Of a DNA stretch of 36,476 nt, positions 1-8,052 are shown piece after piece (positions within the stretch are counted from its first letter, which is position 1; every line of letters starts with the position of its first letter). The notes beneath the pieces are model-generated. The model searched no databases. It saw only the letters and a program-made list of their open reading frames with translations, and had not been told where the DNA came from. This DNA is from a virus. The position numbers were made by a program, and so were the translations under genes. The stretch covers positions 1 through 36,476 of the IMG/VR virus record IMGVR_UViG_3300025769_000350, one strand, 5' to 3'.

Positions 1-164
1 CTACTGCGACAGCTAGTTATGGTACGGTGACTCACGTCGGAATCTGGGACGCATCGAGCGCTGGCAACATGCTTGCATATGCCGCTTTGACAGCGTCAAA
101 GGCGATATCGACAGGCGACGTGTTCCGCATACCAGCTGGCGACTTGGACATCACGCTAGACTAA
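1..164 (+). CDS. Phage tail fibre-type protein, C-terminal half (5' end cut by window)
   Basis: An open frame enters from the window edge (first full codon at base 3) and stops with TAA at 162-164. It gives 54 residues beginning TATASYGTVTHVGIWDA and ending in GDLDITLD. This is the typical C-terminal half of a short phage tail protein family whose members read '...FPTATASxGTVTHxGIxDA...'. Its missing N-terminal half is very probably the partial gene at the other end of the window (36282-36476). The next gene starts one base after this stop, so both belong to the late tail operon. Its exact place in the virion is not known to me; a tail or tail-fibre part is inferred from family and context. 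Confidence 0.75.
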   Translation, partial: TATASYGTVTHVGIWDASSAGNMLAYAALTASKAISTGDVFRIPAGDLDITLD

Positions 165-165
165 T

Positions 166-801
166 ATGGCAACGTACAGAACTGGATTTGGCACAGGTAA
201 TTTTGGCGTCCGCGCATTTGGCGTAGACGGCGCGATTACCGACGCCATCGGTTCTGCGACTACAGCGGCGACAACAGTATCGAGCGCAGAAGTAGTAAGA
301 GATGCAAGCGCGAGCATTTCTGCTTCAGCGTCAACAACATCTGCTGGAGTTTTTGTAGTAGACGCATCTGCATCAACATCAGCGTCAGCGTCCACTACGT
401 CTGCTGGTGAGCAGATATTCCTTGGATCAGCAACTGCATCTGCTAGTGCGACAGGATCTGCATCGTTACAATTCTTGACGAATGCCGAGGCGTCAACAAG
501 CGCAAGTTCATCAATTACGGCATCTTGTTTGAGATTTAGGCTTGCAGACGCATCAGTCTCATCTACTTTGACTGCGACATCTGATAGCCAACTTGAGGCA
601 AATGGAGTCGCTCAAATTGATGCGGTCTCGACAGTATCGCCGACGATTGTCAGAGTCAGGTTTGGCGATGGCAGTACAGTTCAGGCTGTCTCATCTTTCG
701 CATCTGCCGCAATTGGCAAATGGGAGCACATTGATCCGAACGCAGTTACTTGGACGAATGTCCCTGTAAATTCTATTGATTGGAATAAACTAGCCGCCTA
801 A
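166..801 (+). CDS. Ser/Ala/Thr-rich repetitive tail-module protein
   Basis: This 211-residue protein is dominated by Ser, Ala and Thr. From about residue 27 to 195 it is built of roughly eight imperfect units of about 20 residues. Each unit has an S/A/T-rich stretch (for example DASASTSASASTTSAG) followed by a short hydrophobic strand such as VFVV, QIFLG, LRFRL or IVRVRFG. The pattern suggests a repetitive beta structure (a solenoid or fibrous shaft). The C-terminus is different and Trp-rich (KWEHIDPNAVTWTNVP...WNKL), which could be an attachment or trimerisation piece. It starts one base after the preceding tail gene and precedes two fibre-like genes, so a fibre or shaft role is inferred. 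I recognise no named family. Confidence 0.6.
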   Translation: MATYRTGFGTGNFGVRAFGVDGAITDAIGSATTAATTVSSAEVVRDASASISASASTTSAGVFVVDASASTSASASTTSAGEQIFLGSATASASATGSASLQFLTNAEASTSASSSITASCLRFRLADASVSSTLTATSDSQLEANGVAQIDAVSTVSPTIVRVRFGDGSTVQAVSSFASAAIGKWEHIDPNAVTWTNVPVNSIDWNKLAA

Positions 802-813
802 AAGGAGTGAAAA

Positions 814-1308
814 ATGGCTGATACAACCACGACGACATACGGCCTCACAAAACCAGAGGTCGGCGCGTCTGAAGATACTTGGGGCACCAAGTTAAACACA
901 AACTTAGATTCTATCGATGATCTGCTCGATGGGACGACTGCTGTTACTGGCATCGACATCAATTCAGGCACGATTGACAATGCAACAGTTGGAGCAACGA
1001 CAGCATCAACTGGAAACTTTACGACGCTATCAATCAACGGAACTGCGATCACATCGACTGCGGCCGAGTTAAATTTCGTTGATGGTGTTACATCTAATGT
1101 CCAAACTCAGTTAGATGCGAAAGCGCCAACTGCCAGCCCAACGTTTACAGGAACAGTGAATATTCCTACAATCGATTTTGGTGACTGGACTATTACTGAA
1201 TCTGCTGGAGTATTGTACTTTGCAACTGGCGGCACAAATAAGATGAAACTCGACGCGAGTGGAAATTTAACTGTTGTCGGTGACGTAACTGCTTACGGGA
1301 CAATCTAA
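814..1308 (+). CDS. Phage tail fibre-like protein
   Basis: This 164-residue protein begins [20 protein letters not shown], a start common in phage tail-fibre proteins. It carries low-complexity Thr/Ser/Gly beta repeats: the [20 protein letters not shown] region, the [11 protein letters not shown] motif found in many phage fibre and tail proteins, and the 'ASPTFTGTV' fibre repeat near residue 107. A ribosome binding site (AAGGAG) lies about 7 bases before the ATG. The stop overlaps the next ATG by one base, so it is translationally coupled to the glycine-rich fibre gene. It probably forms part of the receptor-binding or fibre apparatus. Family-level identification is good; the exact position in the fibre is not known. 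Confidence 0.75.
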   Translation: MADTTTTTYGLTKPEVGASEDTWGTKLNTNLDSIDDLLDGTTAVTGIDINSGTIDNATVGATTASTGNFTTLSINGTAITSTAAELNFVDGVTSNVQTQLDAKAPTASPTFTGTVNIPTIDFGDWTITESAGVLYFATGGTNKMKLDASGNLTVVGDVTAYGTI

Positions 1309-2231
1309 TGGCCTTACCATCATCCGGAACACTTAGCATATCTGACATTGCGACGGAGTTTAATGATACTGCTCCAAACTCAATGTCAGAGTTTTATCGA
1401 GGGGGCGGAAAAGTTCCAGATTCTGCTGGCAACTCATCCGTTCCGGCGTCTGGCCAAATTGGCATTGGTAACTTTTACAATGCGGCCAACAGAGCGGCAG
1501 TAGCGATAAGCATTGCCGCTAATACACAGAACTACGACGTATACACTCAGGCGTCAGCAAATCCATCATATGTTGCTGGAACTAGCGACATTACTGTTAC
1601 TGTGGATTCTGGAATTGCAGTTGGATCTACGTCAACTGGAACTTACGCTCTATCTATTCCAAACTCGTTCAATCCCGGCGATACAGTCACAATTGTCAAC
1701 AATGGCACGATTATTGGCGCTGGTGGAAACGGTGGAAACGGCGGAAATAAATATTATTGGCCTCAGAGTCCAACCGGAGTCCAACCCGGAACTCCGGGGT
1801 CAGGTGGCGGCAATGCAGTCTATGTAAACTTCCCAACAATCATCACTAACAACGGAACAATCGCCGGAGGCGGCGGAGGTGGTGGAGGTGGTGCGTCTAC
1901 AAATCTACCTACTGGTGGCTACGGAGGTGGTGGCGGTGGTGGTGGCGCTGGATATTCTGGCGGATCAGGCGGCGCAATGAATCCTCCGTTTGCGGCAGTT
2001 CCATATACATATAACGGAACACCGGGAGCTACTGGAACAACAACTGCTGGTGGTGCTGGCGGATCAAGAGGTGGCGGCGCTGGCGGAGGACAAGGCGCAA
2101 ATGGATCGAGTGGTTCTCCGGGAAATCCGGGCGTTGTTGGCGGAACTGGCGGAACAAGAGGATATTATGTTGTCGGCAATCCACTAGTCACATATCCAGC
2201 AACTGGAACACTTTTAGGTCAAGTTTCTTAA
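1308..2231 (+). CDS. Glycine-rich, partly collagen-like tail fibre/adhesin
   Basis: This is a 307-residue protein. Residues 1-60 ([20 protein letters not shown]...) match the start of many phage fibre or structural proteins. Residues 61-135 look like beta strands. Residues 137-285 are very Gly-rich, with two related blocks beginning NNGTIIGAGG and NNGTIAGGGG and long G runs, like the polyglycine-helix sandwich of gp38-type distal adhesins. Residues 263-283 read as seven consecutive G-X-Y triplets with Pro in Y at 271 and 274. Pro-Gly pairs also occur at 160, 163 and 239. The start overlaps the stop of the upstream fibre gene. A receptor-binding fibre or adhesin role is inferred. Being next to an oxygenase with prolyl-hydroxylase-like motifs makes the Pro-Gly sites notable. 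Confidence 0.7.
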   Translation: MALPSSGTLSISDIATEFNDTAPNSMSEFYRGGGKVPDSAGNSSVPASGQIGIGNFYNAANRAAVAISIAANTQNYDVYTQASANPSYVAGTSDITVTVDSGIAVGSTSTGTYALSIPNSFNPGDTVTIVNNGTIIGAGGNGGNGGNKYYWPQSPTGVQPGTPGSGGGNAVYVNFPTIITNNGTIAGGGGGGGGGASTNLPTGGYGGGGGGGGAGYSGGSGGAMNPPFAAVPYTYNGTPGATGTTTAGGAGGSRGGGAGGGQGANGSSGSPGNPGVVGGTGGTRGYYVVGNPLVTYPATGTLLGQVS

Positions 2232-2244
2232 AAAGAGGAAAAAA

Positions 2245-2586
2245 ATGAATACCGTTACTGTAAAAATCGAATCTTGGGAAGAGGACAGCAAGAGTTTGGT
2301 TTGTCGTTTTGCATCTGACACAACTGCTTCAAGCAATCCTGATGACTATCGTCCCGTTGCATTTCAGCCACACTTGATGTGGCCACAGGCAACAACATCT
2401 GATGACATCATGACGAACATTGCTAGGGCTGGCGCAAATATTTGCCAAGAAATTGCAAATGAAGAGGCGTTAAATAGTGACGCGGCTCAGTTATCTGTTT
2501 ATAGCGGATTGTCAGGACAGACACAAACATTTAACGTTGCTGATATTCAGGAGCCACCAGCTCCAGAAGGTGTGGCTGGCTCGTAA
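2245..2586 (+). CDS. Small tail-module protein, function unknown
   Basis: This 113-residue acidic protein is preceded by a good ribosome binding site (AGAGG) 13 bases after the fibre stop. It has no signal peptide or membrane segment. Its N-terminus (MNTVTVKIESWEEDSKSLVC) looks like beta strands. The middle is helical (IMTNIARAGANICQEIANEE) and the end is Pro-rich. Small proteins of this size between fibre genes are sometimes fibre assembly chaperones, but I see no motif that proves this. It lies 6 bases upstream of the oxygenase gene, so the two are probably co-translated. Confidence 0.6.
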   Translation: MNTVTVKIESWEEDSKSLVCRFASDTTASSNPDDYRPVAFQPHLMWPQATTSDDIMTNIARAGANICQEIANEEALNSDAAQLSVYSGLSGQTQTFNVADIQEPPAPEGVAGS

Positions 2587-2592
2587 TTATTT

Positions 2593-3735
2593 ATGATCGC
2601 ACACAAACACGTTAAGAATGCTTTACATCGTGACAACTGCCAACAACTAACAGACTTTCTAAAGGCGAGCGTTGAAGATGGCATTGCCGTACATGATGAG
2701 CAATGCCCAACAAGCTGGGGAGTGCACCATCATCCAATGCTTGAAAGAGTGTTGGAAGAGTTTGTGCCGTTTATGGAAGAGCAAACCGGAAAACGTTTGT
2801 TCCCGACATACGCTTACGCAAGGCTCTACAAAAAAGGCGAAGTTTTAAAGTGTCACGTTGACCGTCCAGCGTGTGAGATCAGCGCGACAATTACGCTGGG
2901 ATTCGATAATGATGTCTGGCCAATATTTATTGCTGATGCTGGCGAAGAGACAGATCAAGGCATTATTGGCGAAAGAGACTCAATATTTCGAGTTAAGAAC
3001 ATTAACAAGATTGAGATGGATGTCGGTGACGCGCTAATTTATAGCGGATGCGAGTCTCCGCATTGGCGAGATGAGTTTGAGGGAGAATGGCAAACTCAAA
3101 TCTTTCTTCATTATGTAGATCAAGACGGGCCAAACGCAAAACATAAGTTTGATGACAGGCCGTTTCTATCTCATCACGTTAATGAAGAAAACGAAGAATG
3201 CTTGTATTGGTTTATTCCGAACGCAATATCGCATCCATCATGCGATTCGATGATCAGCAAGTTTGAGTCACATAAGCTGGAGAAGGCAACGATTGGATCT
3301 GGTAATGCAAATGCCGTTGATTGCAGAGTGCGTGATGTAAACAAATTACAGATAACCAATGAGATTGGAATCGGAGCCACACTTACTGGAATGGGCCTAA
3401 ACATCAACAGCAGATCGTGGAAGTTTGATATTACGAGGAGCAATCAGGCTGAATACCTGATGTACGACAAGGATGGAAAGTATAAGACTCACGTTGACAC
3501 ATACATTAGTCCAAAAGATAAAGAGTCTCGCAAGATAACAGTTTTGGCGTTTTTAAACGATGATTTTGAGGGCGGCAAATTTTATCTGGAAAACGACTAC
3601 AAAAGGATTTATCCTCCACAGGAGAAGGGGACAGTTTTAGCGTTTCCGAGTTTCATCAATCATGGCGTCGAGCCAGTAAAATCAGGAATACGGCGCAGTA
3701 TTGTCACTTGGCTGGTTGGGCCTTGGTTTAGGTAA
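2593..3735 (+). CDS. Tandem 2-oxoglutarate/Fe(II)-dependent oxygenase
   Basis: This 380-residue protein contains two 2OG-Fe(II) dioxygenase domains in one chain. The N-terminal domain (about 1-178) has metal ligands H88-x-D90 in KCHVDRP and a distal H157 in CESPHWRD, followed by the strand QIFLHYVD. The C-terminal domain (about 205-380) resembles PKHD/prolyl-4-hydroxylases, with H300-V-D302, the EGGKFYLEN turn, H357 in FPSFINHGVEPV and R367/R368 as the 2OG carboxylate ligand. In the N-terminal domain the residue about ten after H157 is Gln rather than Arg, so that domain may bind cosubstrate differently or be impaired. Such enzymes hydroxylate protein side chains or nucleobases; the substrate here is unknown. 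It sits inside the tail and fibre operon beside a Pro-Gly-containing fibre, so modification of virion protein is an inference. Confidence 0.85.
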   Translation: MIAHKHVKNALHRDNCQQLTDFLKASVEDGIAVHDEQCPTSWGVHHHPMLERVLEEFVPFMEEQTGKRLFPTYAYARLYKKGEVLKCHVDRPACEISATITLGFDNDVWPIFIADAGEETDQGIIGERDSIFRVKNINKIEMDVGDALIYSGCESPHWRDEFEGEWQTQIFLHYVDQDGPNAKHKFDDRPFLSHHVNEENEECLYWFIPNAISHPSCDSMISKFESHKLEKATIGSGNANAVDCRVRDVNKLQITNEIGIGATLTGMGLNINSRSWKFDITRSNQAEYLMYDKDGKYKTHVDTYISPKDKESRKITVLAFLNDDFEGGKFYLENDYKRIYPPQEKGTVLAFPSFINHGVEPVKSGIRRSIVTWLVGPWFR

Positions 3736-3745
3736 GGACACAAAA

Positions 3746-5230
3746 ATGGCACTCATTCCGTTACAGATCCCGCCCGGAGTTGTTAGAGTCGGCACAGAAT
3801 ACGAGCAATCTAATCGATGGCGTGATGCTAGTTTGATTCGTTGGCATAACGGATCTATGAGGCCAGTTGGCGGTTGGTCAACCAGAAATTCAACAGTAAC
3901 AGCGGCCGCCCCGAGAGGAATGCACGTTTGGACTGACAACACAGATGGCGTAAATACTGTGTTGGCCGATTATGACTCGATTATCTATGTCAACGCGTCA
4001 GGCACCACGACAGACATTACTCCAACTGGATTGACGGCTGGCAGAGAGGACGCGGCGGTCAATACTGCTTTTAGTGGCGGATTCTATGGGACTGGATATT
4101 ACGGCGTAACGAGGCCGAGCAGTAGCACGTTTCAGGAAGCCACAACTTGGTCTTTAGATAACTGGGGCGAGTATCTTGTCGCGTGTAATGCAGACGATGG
4201 CAAGATATATGAGTGGCAACTAGATACTGCAAGTCCAGCGGCTCAGATATCTGGCGCTCCAACTAGCAATAAGGGCATTATCGTTACTGAAGAGCGCTTT
4301 TTGTTTGCATTAGGTGCTGGCGGTAATCCTAGAAAAGTCCAATGGTGTGATAAAGAAGACAACACAACGTGGACTCCAGCGGCAACGAACGAAGCTGGCG
4401 ACATTGAATTGCAGACTAGCGGTCAAATTATGGGCGCTGTTCGTGTTCGAGGTCGAACGTTAATTATCACGGACAACGACGCGCATATTGCGACGTATTC
4501 TGGCCCTCCATTTGTGTTTGGATTCGAGAGAGTTGGCACGGCGTGTGGCGTTGTATCAAGAAAAGCGATTGCGGCAGTCGATGAAGGCGCTTTTTGGATG
4601 GGGCCAAAGGGATTCTTCATGTTTGATGGATCTGTTGCTAAAGAAATACCGTGCGAAGTTTCGGATTATGTGTTCGCAAACATAAACAGGAATCAAATCA
4701 CCAAGACTTATGCTGTTCACAACAGTCAATTTGGAGAAATTTGGTGGTTTTATCCGAGCAACGACTCTTTAGAGAATAACAAGTATGTCGCATACGACTA
4801 TTTAGAGAATCATTGGGAGATTGGCGAGATTGATCGCACATGCGGCGTTGATCGAGGCGTGTTTAACAATCCAATATGGGCGGATGCAAGCGGAAACACT
4901 TACAATCAAGAGATGAGCGCCAGCTTGGGTCATGGATCTTATTCAGTATTTGCCGAAACTGGCCCAATTAGTCTTGCCGCTGGCGACAAAGTGATGAAGG
5001 TCACAAGTTTGATCCCAGATGAGGCAAATCAAGGCGATGTGACGGTCACATTCAAGACCAGATTCTATCCAAACGCATCTGAGTCATCATTTGGCCCATT
5101 CTCGATGGCAAATCCAACTGACGTGAGATTCACTGGCAGACAGATCAGGATGCGAGTCGAAGGAAACGTGAATACAGACTGGCGAGCTGGGATAATGCGG
5201 ATTGAGGCGAAAGCCGGAGGTAAACGTTGA
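3746..5230 (+). CDS. Tail hub / DNA-stabilisation-like protein
   Basis: This 494-residue protein starts at the ATG at 3746, which follows a ribosome binding site (TAAGGAC). An earlier in-frame start at 3701 would overlap the oxygenase gene by 35 bases and lacks such a site. The N-terminus reads MALIPLQIPPGVVRVGTEYE then RWRDASLIRW...MRPVGGW, a signature shared by podoviral tail hub or packaged-DNA-stabilising proteins of the P22 gp10 type. The rest contains repeated short beta blades with W and G (WTPAATNEAGDIEL, AFWMGPKGFFMFDG, WWFYPS, WEIGEID) fitting a beta-propeller. Length matches the roughly 470-residue P22 gp10. It probably closes the portal channel or joins neck to tail. The stop overlaps the next TTG start. 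Confidence 0.65.
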   Translation: MALIPLQIPPGVVRVGTEYEQSNRWRDASLIRWHNGSMRPVGGWSTRNSTVTAAAPRGMHVWTDNTDGVNTVLADYDSIIYVNASGTTTDITPTGLTAGREDAAVNTAFSGGFYGTGYYGVTRPSSSTFQEATTWSLDNWGEYLVACNADDGKIYEWQLDTASPAAQISGAPTSNKGIIVTEERFLFALGAGGNPRKVQWCDKEDNTTWTPAATNEAGDIELQTSGQIMGAVRVRGRTLIITDNDAHIATYSGPPFVFGFERVGTACGVVSRKAIAAVDEGAFWMGPKGFFMFDGSVAKEIPCEVSDYVFANINRNQITKTYAVHNSQFGEIWWFYPSNDSLENNKYVAYDYLENHWEIGEIDRTCGVDRGVFNNPIWADASGNTYNQEMSASLGHGSYSVFAETGPISLAAGDKVMKVTSLIPDEANQGDVTVTFKTRFYPNASESSFGPFSMANPTDVRFTGRQIRMRVEGNVNTDWRAGIMRIEAKAGGKR

Positions 5231-5904
5231 GTAGTCAAGACATCCCGCCAAGTCCAGTAGGTGGTCAATGGCACACATGGGGAGAGAGACTTAACGCATT
5301 CTTGATGCGTACTAGAGGTACGCTGAGAAGCCTAACAAATGGCGACTCAGCGGCAGAGGATGCCGTGTTGATGTGGGATCGAGAGATCGAGCATCCAGTA
5401 GTTTCGCTCGATGGCGAGTGGATTCCTCTTGCGTATGGCGACAATGAGTACATGGGATATGGATACGGCGCATTTCTTGATTTTAGTGATCAGACTGCGA
5501 CGACTGTTGATACTGCAACCGCGATTACATGGGGGCAAACAGCGTATTCCAAAAACATCTCAGTAGGATCTCCAACTAGCAGAATTGTATTTGCAGAGGC
5601 TGGAAAGTATTACATCCACTTCACGGCGCAGTTAAATTCTCAGTCAGCAAATGCAAAAACGTTTTGGTTTTGGCCAAGACTAAACGGCACAGACGTCACG
5701 GGATCAACGATGCGTATTACATTGCATGACAATGATGAGGCGAAAACAGTTGCGCGAGCAGCGATATTTAATGTGTCTGCAAACGACTATTTAGAGGCAA
5801 TGTTTGCGGTTGATGATCTGGATACGGCGCTGCAAGCATATGCCGCAGAGACATTCTGCCCAGCAGTCCCATCGGTTACTTTAATGATAAAGAGTATTGG
5901 TTAA
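5227..5904 (+). CDS. Virion protein with possible C1q/TNF-like beta-sandwich
   Basis: This 225-residue protein starts with TTG at 5227, overlapping the upstream TGA (TTGA). Residues 1-75 are an N-terminal adaptor-like part with Trp and Arg. Residues from about 85 onward resemble the jelly-roll or C1q-like domains seen in phage tail and decoration proteins: ATAITWGQTAYSKN, a conserved RIVFAEAGKYYIHFTAQL strand pair, WFWPRLNGTDV, then ARAAIFNVSANDYLEAMFAV. These domains often form trimeric heads of fibres. The fold is assigned by eye only. The next gene overlaps its stop by one base (TAATG), again showing tight coupling in the late operon. Confidence 0.55.
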   Translation: MSSQDIPPSPVGGQWHTWGERLNAFLMRTRGTLRSLTNGDSAAEDAVLMWDREIEHPVVSLDGEWIPLAYGDNEYMGYGYGAFLDFSDQTATTVDTATAITWGQTAYSKNISVGSPTSRIVFAEAGKYYIHFTAQLNSQSANAKTFWFWPRLNGTDVTGSTMRITLHDNDEAKTVARAAIFNVSANDYLEAMFAVDDLDTALQAYAAETFCPAVPSVTLMIKSIG

Positions 5905-6290
5905 TGGATGAATACAAGCCGAAACACAGTCTCACCGAAGAACTGGTCAGGTGTCGTGTTTGGATTGAGAATGCTCTTGCTTACGGTGACGGTACTCATA
6001 CTTTTGACGATGTGGCTCGTGGCGTTTTGCAAGGAACTCATCATTTATGGCCTTTGCCGAATAGTTGCGCGGTGACAGAATTTGTGGTTTATCCGCAAAC
6101 AAAACACTTTCACGTTTGGCTTGCTGGAGGTACACTCAATGAAATTTTAGAGTTAAATGAGCCATTTGCTCAGTTTGCCAAGGCAAATGGCTGTACCGCG
6201 ATGACTATTGCTGGCAGACCGGGATGGGAAAGAGCATTAGACAAATTGGGCTGGGGATTCCAGTTCACAACGCTTAAAAGGGAGATTTAA
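5904..6290 (+). CDS. GNAT-like protein of the tail/ejection module
   Basis: This is a 128-residue protein. The central part (FVVYPQTKHFHVWLAGG) is followed by a helix and the sequence AKANGCTAMTIAGRPGWERA, then LGWGFQFTTLKREI. The 'GC..m...GR.GW...L...G' ending is the region by which many phage proteins are annotated as GNAT-type acetyltransferase-like, and podophages often carry one near the ejection proteins. I cannot see a complete acetyl-CoA loop (Q/RxxGxG/A), so enzymatic activity is uncertain; a structural or assembly role is possible. It overlaps the upstream stop by one base, and its stop is directly followed by the next ATG. Confidence 0.55.
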   Translation: MDEYKPKHSLTEELVRCRVWIENALAYGDGTHTFDDVARGVLQGTHHLWPLPNSCAVTEFVVYPQTKHFHVWLAGGTLNEILELNEPFAQFAKANGCTAMTIAGRPGWERALDKLGWGFQFTTLKREI

Positions 6291-6827
6291 ATGGGCGGCG
6301 GCGGAAAAGGTGGAAAACAGACCACTACAACAACAATTCCAGAGTGGGTCAGGGAGCCAGCAGAGCGTAACATTGCTAGGGCAGAGACTGCTCAAAAAAT
6401 CGGCTACATGCCATATTATGGCCCAGATATCGCGGCCTTCAATCCAACGCAGAATGCGGCATTTAACGCAAATATTAGCGCGGCGGAAGCGTTCGGATTG
6501 GTTCCTCAAGGATCGTTGACTGCATTTCAGGGCATGGCTCCGGCTCCAACAACATATGCTGGCGGGATACAGGCATATTCATCTGGCGATTTATTTGATC
6601 AGGCGCTCGCTGAGTTAGAGGCAAGACGACCGGGTCAAGTTGCTCAGTACAACAAACTGTTCGTTGATCCATTTACTGGAGATCAACCAGCTCCATTAGT
6701 TGAGCAAGACGAGACATCAGGGAAGAGACCGTATACTTCACTAATGCTACACAATCAGATGCCATATGGCATGACGTATAGAACTGGGCCAATGGGCAAT
6801 AATATCAGCGGATATTATCAATATTAA
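6291..6827 (+). CDS. Internal virion/ejection-module protein
   Basis: This 178-residue protein starts MGGGGKGGKQTTTTTIPEWV, a Gly/Lys/Thr-rich beginning common in proteins that precede the internal virion proteins of podophages. It continues with an Ala-rich helix and a Tyr/Pro/Gly-rich C-terminus (PYTSLMLHNQMPYGMTY). No enzymatic motif is visible. Its start immediately follows the stop of the upstream gene. The GAGG motif behind its stop serves the next gene. A role in the ejected protein set or in internal core assembly is inferred from position and composition. Confidence 0.55.
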   Translation: MGGGGKGGKQTTTTTIPEWVREPAERNIARAETAQKIGYMPYYGPDIAAFNPTQNAAFNANISAAEAFGLVPQGSLTAFQGMAPAPTTYAGGIQAYSSGDLFDQALAELEARRPGQVAQYNKLFVDPFTGDQPAPLVEQDETSGKRPYTSLMLHNQMPYGMTYRTGPMGNNISGYYQY

Positions 6828-6839
6828 GAGGAAACAAAT

Positions 6840-7598
6840 ATGGCTGGCGCACCACAAGGTGGAATCGGAAACGTAAATCAGGCGGCGGCAACAGCTGTTC
6901 TAAACGCTGGATTGTCTACTGGACAGGACATGTTTTACGGGCCTCAGCAAGTTCAAGCTGGGCAGTTGGCGACGACAGATTACGCGCCATACATGAATCC
7001 ATATACGCAAAATGTTATTGATGCACAGGCCGCTGATGTTCTTAGGAATGCTCAAATAGGACTTGGCAACTTAGGCGCTCAGGCTCAGGCCGCAAGGGCG
7101 TTTGGTGGATCGAGGCACGGCATTGCCGAGGCAGAACTTGGTCGAGGCGTGACAGAAACTTTAGGGCAACAAGCATCAGCATTAAGAGCGCAAGCATTCC
7201 AGAATGCACAAGCAGCGGCACAGCAAGATATTGCAAATAGACTTGCCGCAGAACAGTTTAATGTCCAGTCTGGATTATCTGGTCAGCAAGCTCGTTTGGC
7301 GGCAGCTGGTCAATTAGCGGATATCGGGAACATTGGTTTCGGAATGGGGCAGAAGATACAGCAGAACTTAATGCAGCAAGGCGCATTACAACAGGGCGTA
7401 CAGCAAGCATTAATTGATGCTGCTAAACAGCAGTACGCTGGATATACAAGTGCCCCAGCAACAACTATTAATTACGCAAGTAATGCTTTACAGGCTGTAC
7501 CGCAGGGCGGTGGAGTTACTCAAACAACGAGCGGCAGTCCGGGCCTCTTTGGAATGCTCTCATCAATCGCAAGTCTCGCATCAGGGATCCCAGCATGA
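6840..7598 (+). CDS. Internal virion/ejection protein, Ala/Gln-rich helical
   Basis: This is a 252-residue protein preceded by AGAGGAAA. Residues 40-60 contain the motif DYAPYMNPYTQNVIDAQ, which recurs in ejection-module proteins of many podophages. The next 120 residues are a long Ala/Gln-rich helix that includes AARAFGGSRHGIAEAEL, a pattern typical of this family. The C-terminal end is hydrophobic and Gly-rich (LFGMLSSIASLASGIPA), possibly membrane-active. The stop overlaps the next start as ATGA. The likely role is delivery into or across the cell envelope at infection; this is inferred from family resemblance. Confidence 0.6.
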   Translation: MAGAPQGGIGNVNQAAATAVLNAGLSTGQDMFYGPQQVQAGQLATTDYAPYMNPYTQNVIDAQAADVLRNAQIGLGNLGAQAQAARAFGGSRHGIAEAELGRGVTETLGQQASALRAQAFQNAQAAAQQDIANRLAAEQFNVQSGLSGQQARLAAAGQLADIGNIGFGMGQKIQQNLMQQGALQQGVQQALIDAAKQQYAGYTSAPATTINYASNALQAVPQGGGVTQTTSGSPGLFGMLSSIASLASGIPA

Positions 7599-8050
7599 CG
7601 CCAGAAGAACTTGAACGACTAAAAATGCTGCTGTCTATGTCGCCTCAGTCGGCATATCAGGCTCCGGGAACTGCTGGATACGTTCCGTTTAATGTTGCTG
7701 CACCTATAACACCACAGCAAGCGGTGGCTCCGATTCAGAGGGCGCCATCGATGCCGATGCCTATGCCAGCTGCCCCATCGATGGAGCAAGCAATGGGAGG
7801 AGGCGCTGTTGGAGGTTTAGGCGGATTAAGGAAGATTCCGGGACTGCTGGAAAAGTTAAAGAGCGCAACTGGCCCCGGCGTTACATTCAGGGATAACTTA
7901 CTTGGCAGCAACTACATTCGAGGCGCTGCTATCCCACAGAATCCAAACATTGGATTGCCAAACAATGCGTTTGGAATACAAGGAAATATCGGGAGCATTG
8001 CTAGACAGGTGATGCCAATGAGGTTTAGCGGAAACTTATTTGGATTTTAG
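7595..8050 (+). CDS. Small Pro/Met-rich protein of the ejection module
   Basis: This 151-residue protein is coupled to the upstream gene by an ATGA overlap and ends 2 bases before the next ATG. It begins with a short helix (MTPEELERLKMLLSM). A Pro/Ala/Met-rich linker follows (about residues 20-65, with repeated PMPMPAAPSM-like text), then a Gly-rich segment. There is no signal peptide and no recognisable catalytic motif. I do not recognise a family. The tight packing between two internal virion proteins makes a structural or assembly role the simplest guess. Confidence 0.5.
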   Translation: MTPEELERLKMLLSMSPQSAYQAPGTAGYVPFNVAAPITPQQAVAPIQRAPSMPMPMPAAPSMEQAMGGGAVGGLGGLRKIPGLLEKLKSATGPGVTFRDNLLGSNYIRGAAIPQNPNIGLPNNAFGIQGNIGSIARQVMPMRFSGNLFGF

Positions 8051-8052
8051 AT

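Noticed and set aside
156-395. Minus-strand open frame under the Ser/Ala-rich gene
   Set aside because: Mirror translation of a repetitive coding strand; no ribosome binding site, low-complexity D/A/V text, and it overlaps a real gene.
1513-1827. Second plus-strand frame inside the glycine-rich fibre gene
   Set aside because: Gly codon repeats keep alternate frames open; composition (L/Q/R-rich) and lack of start site mark it as a shadow.
3701-3745. N-terminal extension of the tail hub gene
   Set aside because: Would overlap the oxygenase gene and lacks a ribosome binding site; ATG at 3746 has TAAGGAC and begins the family signature.
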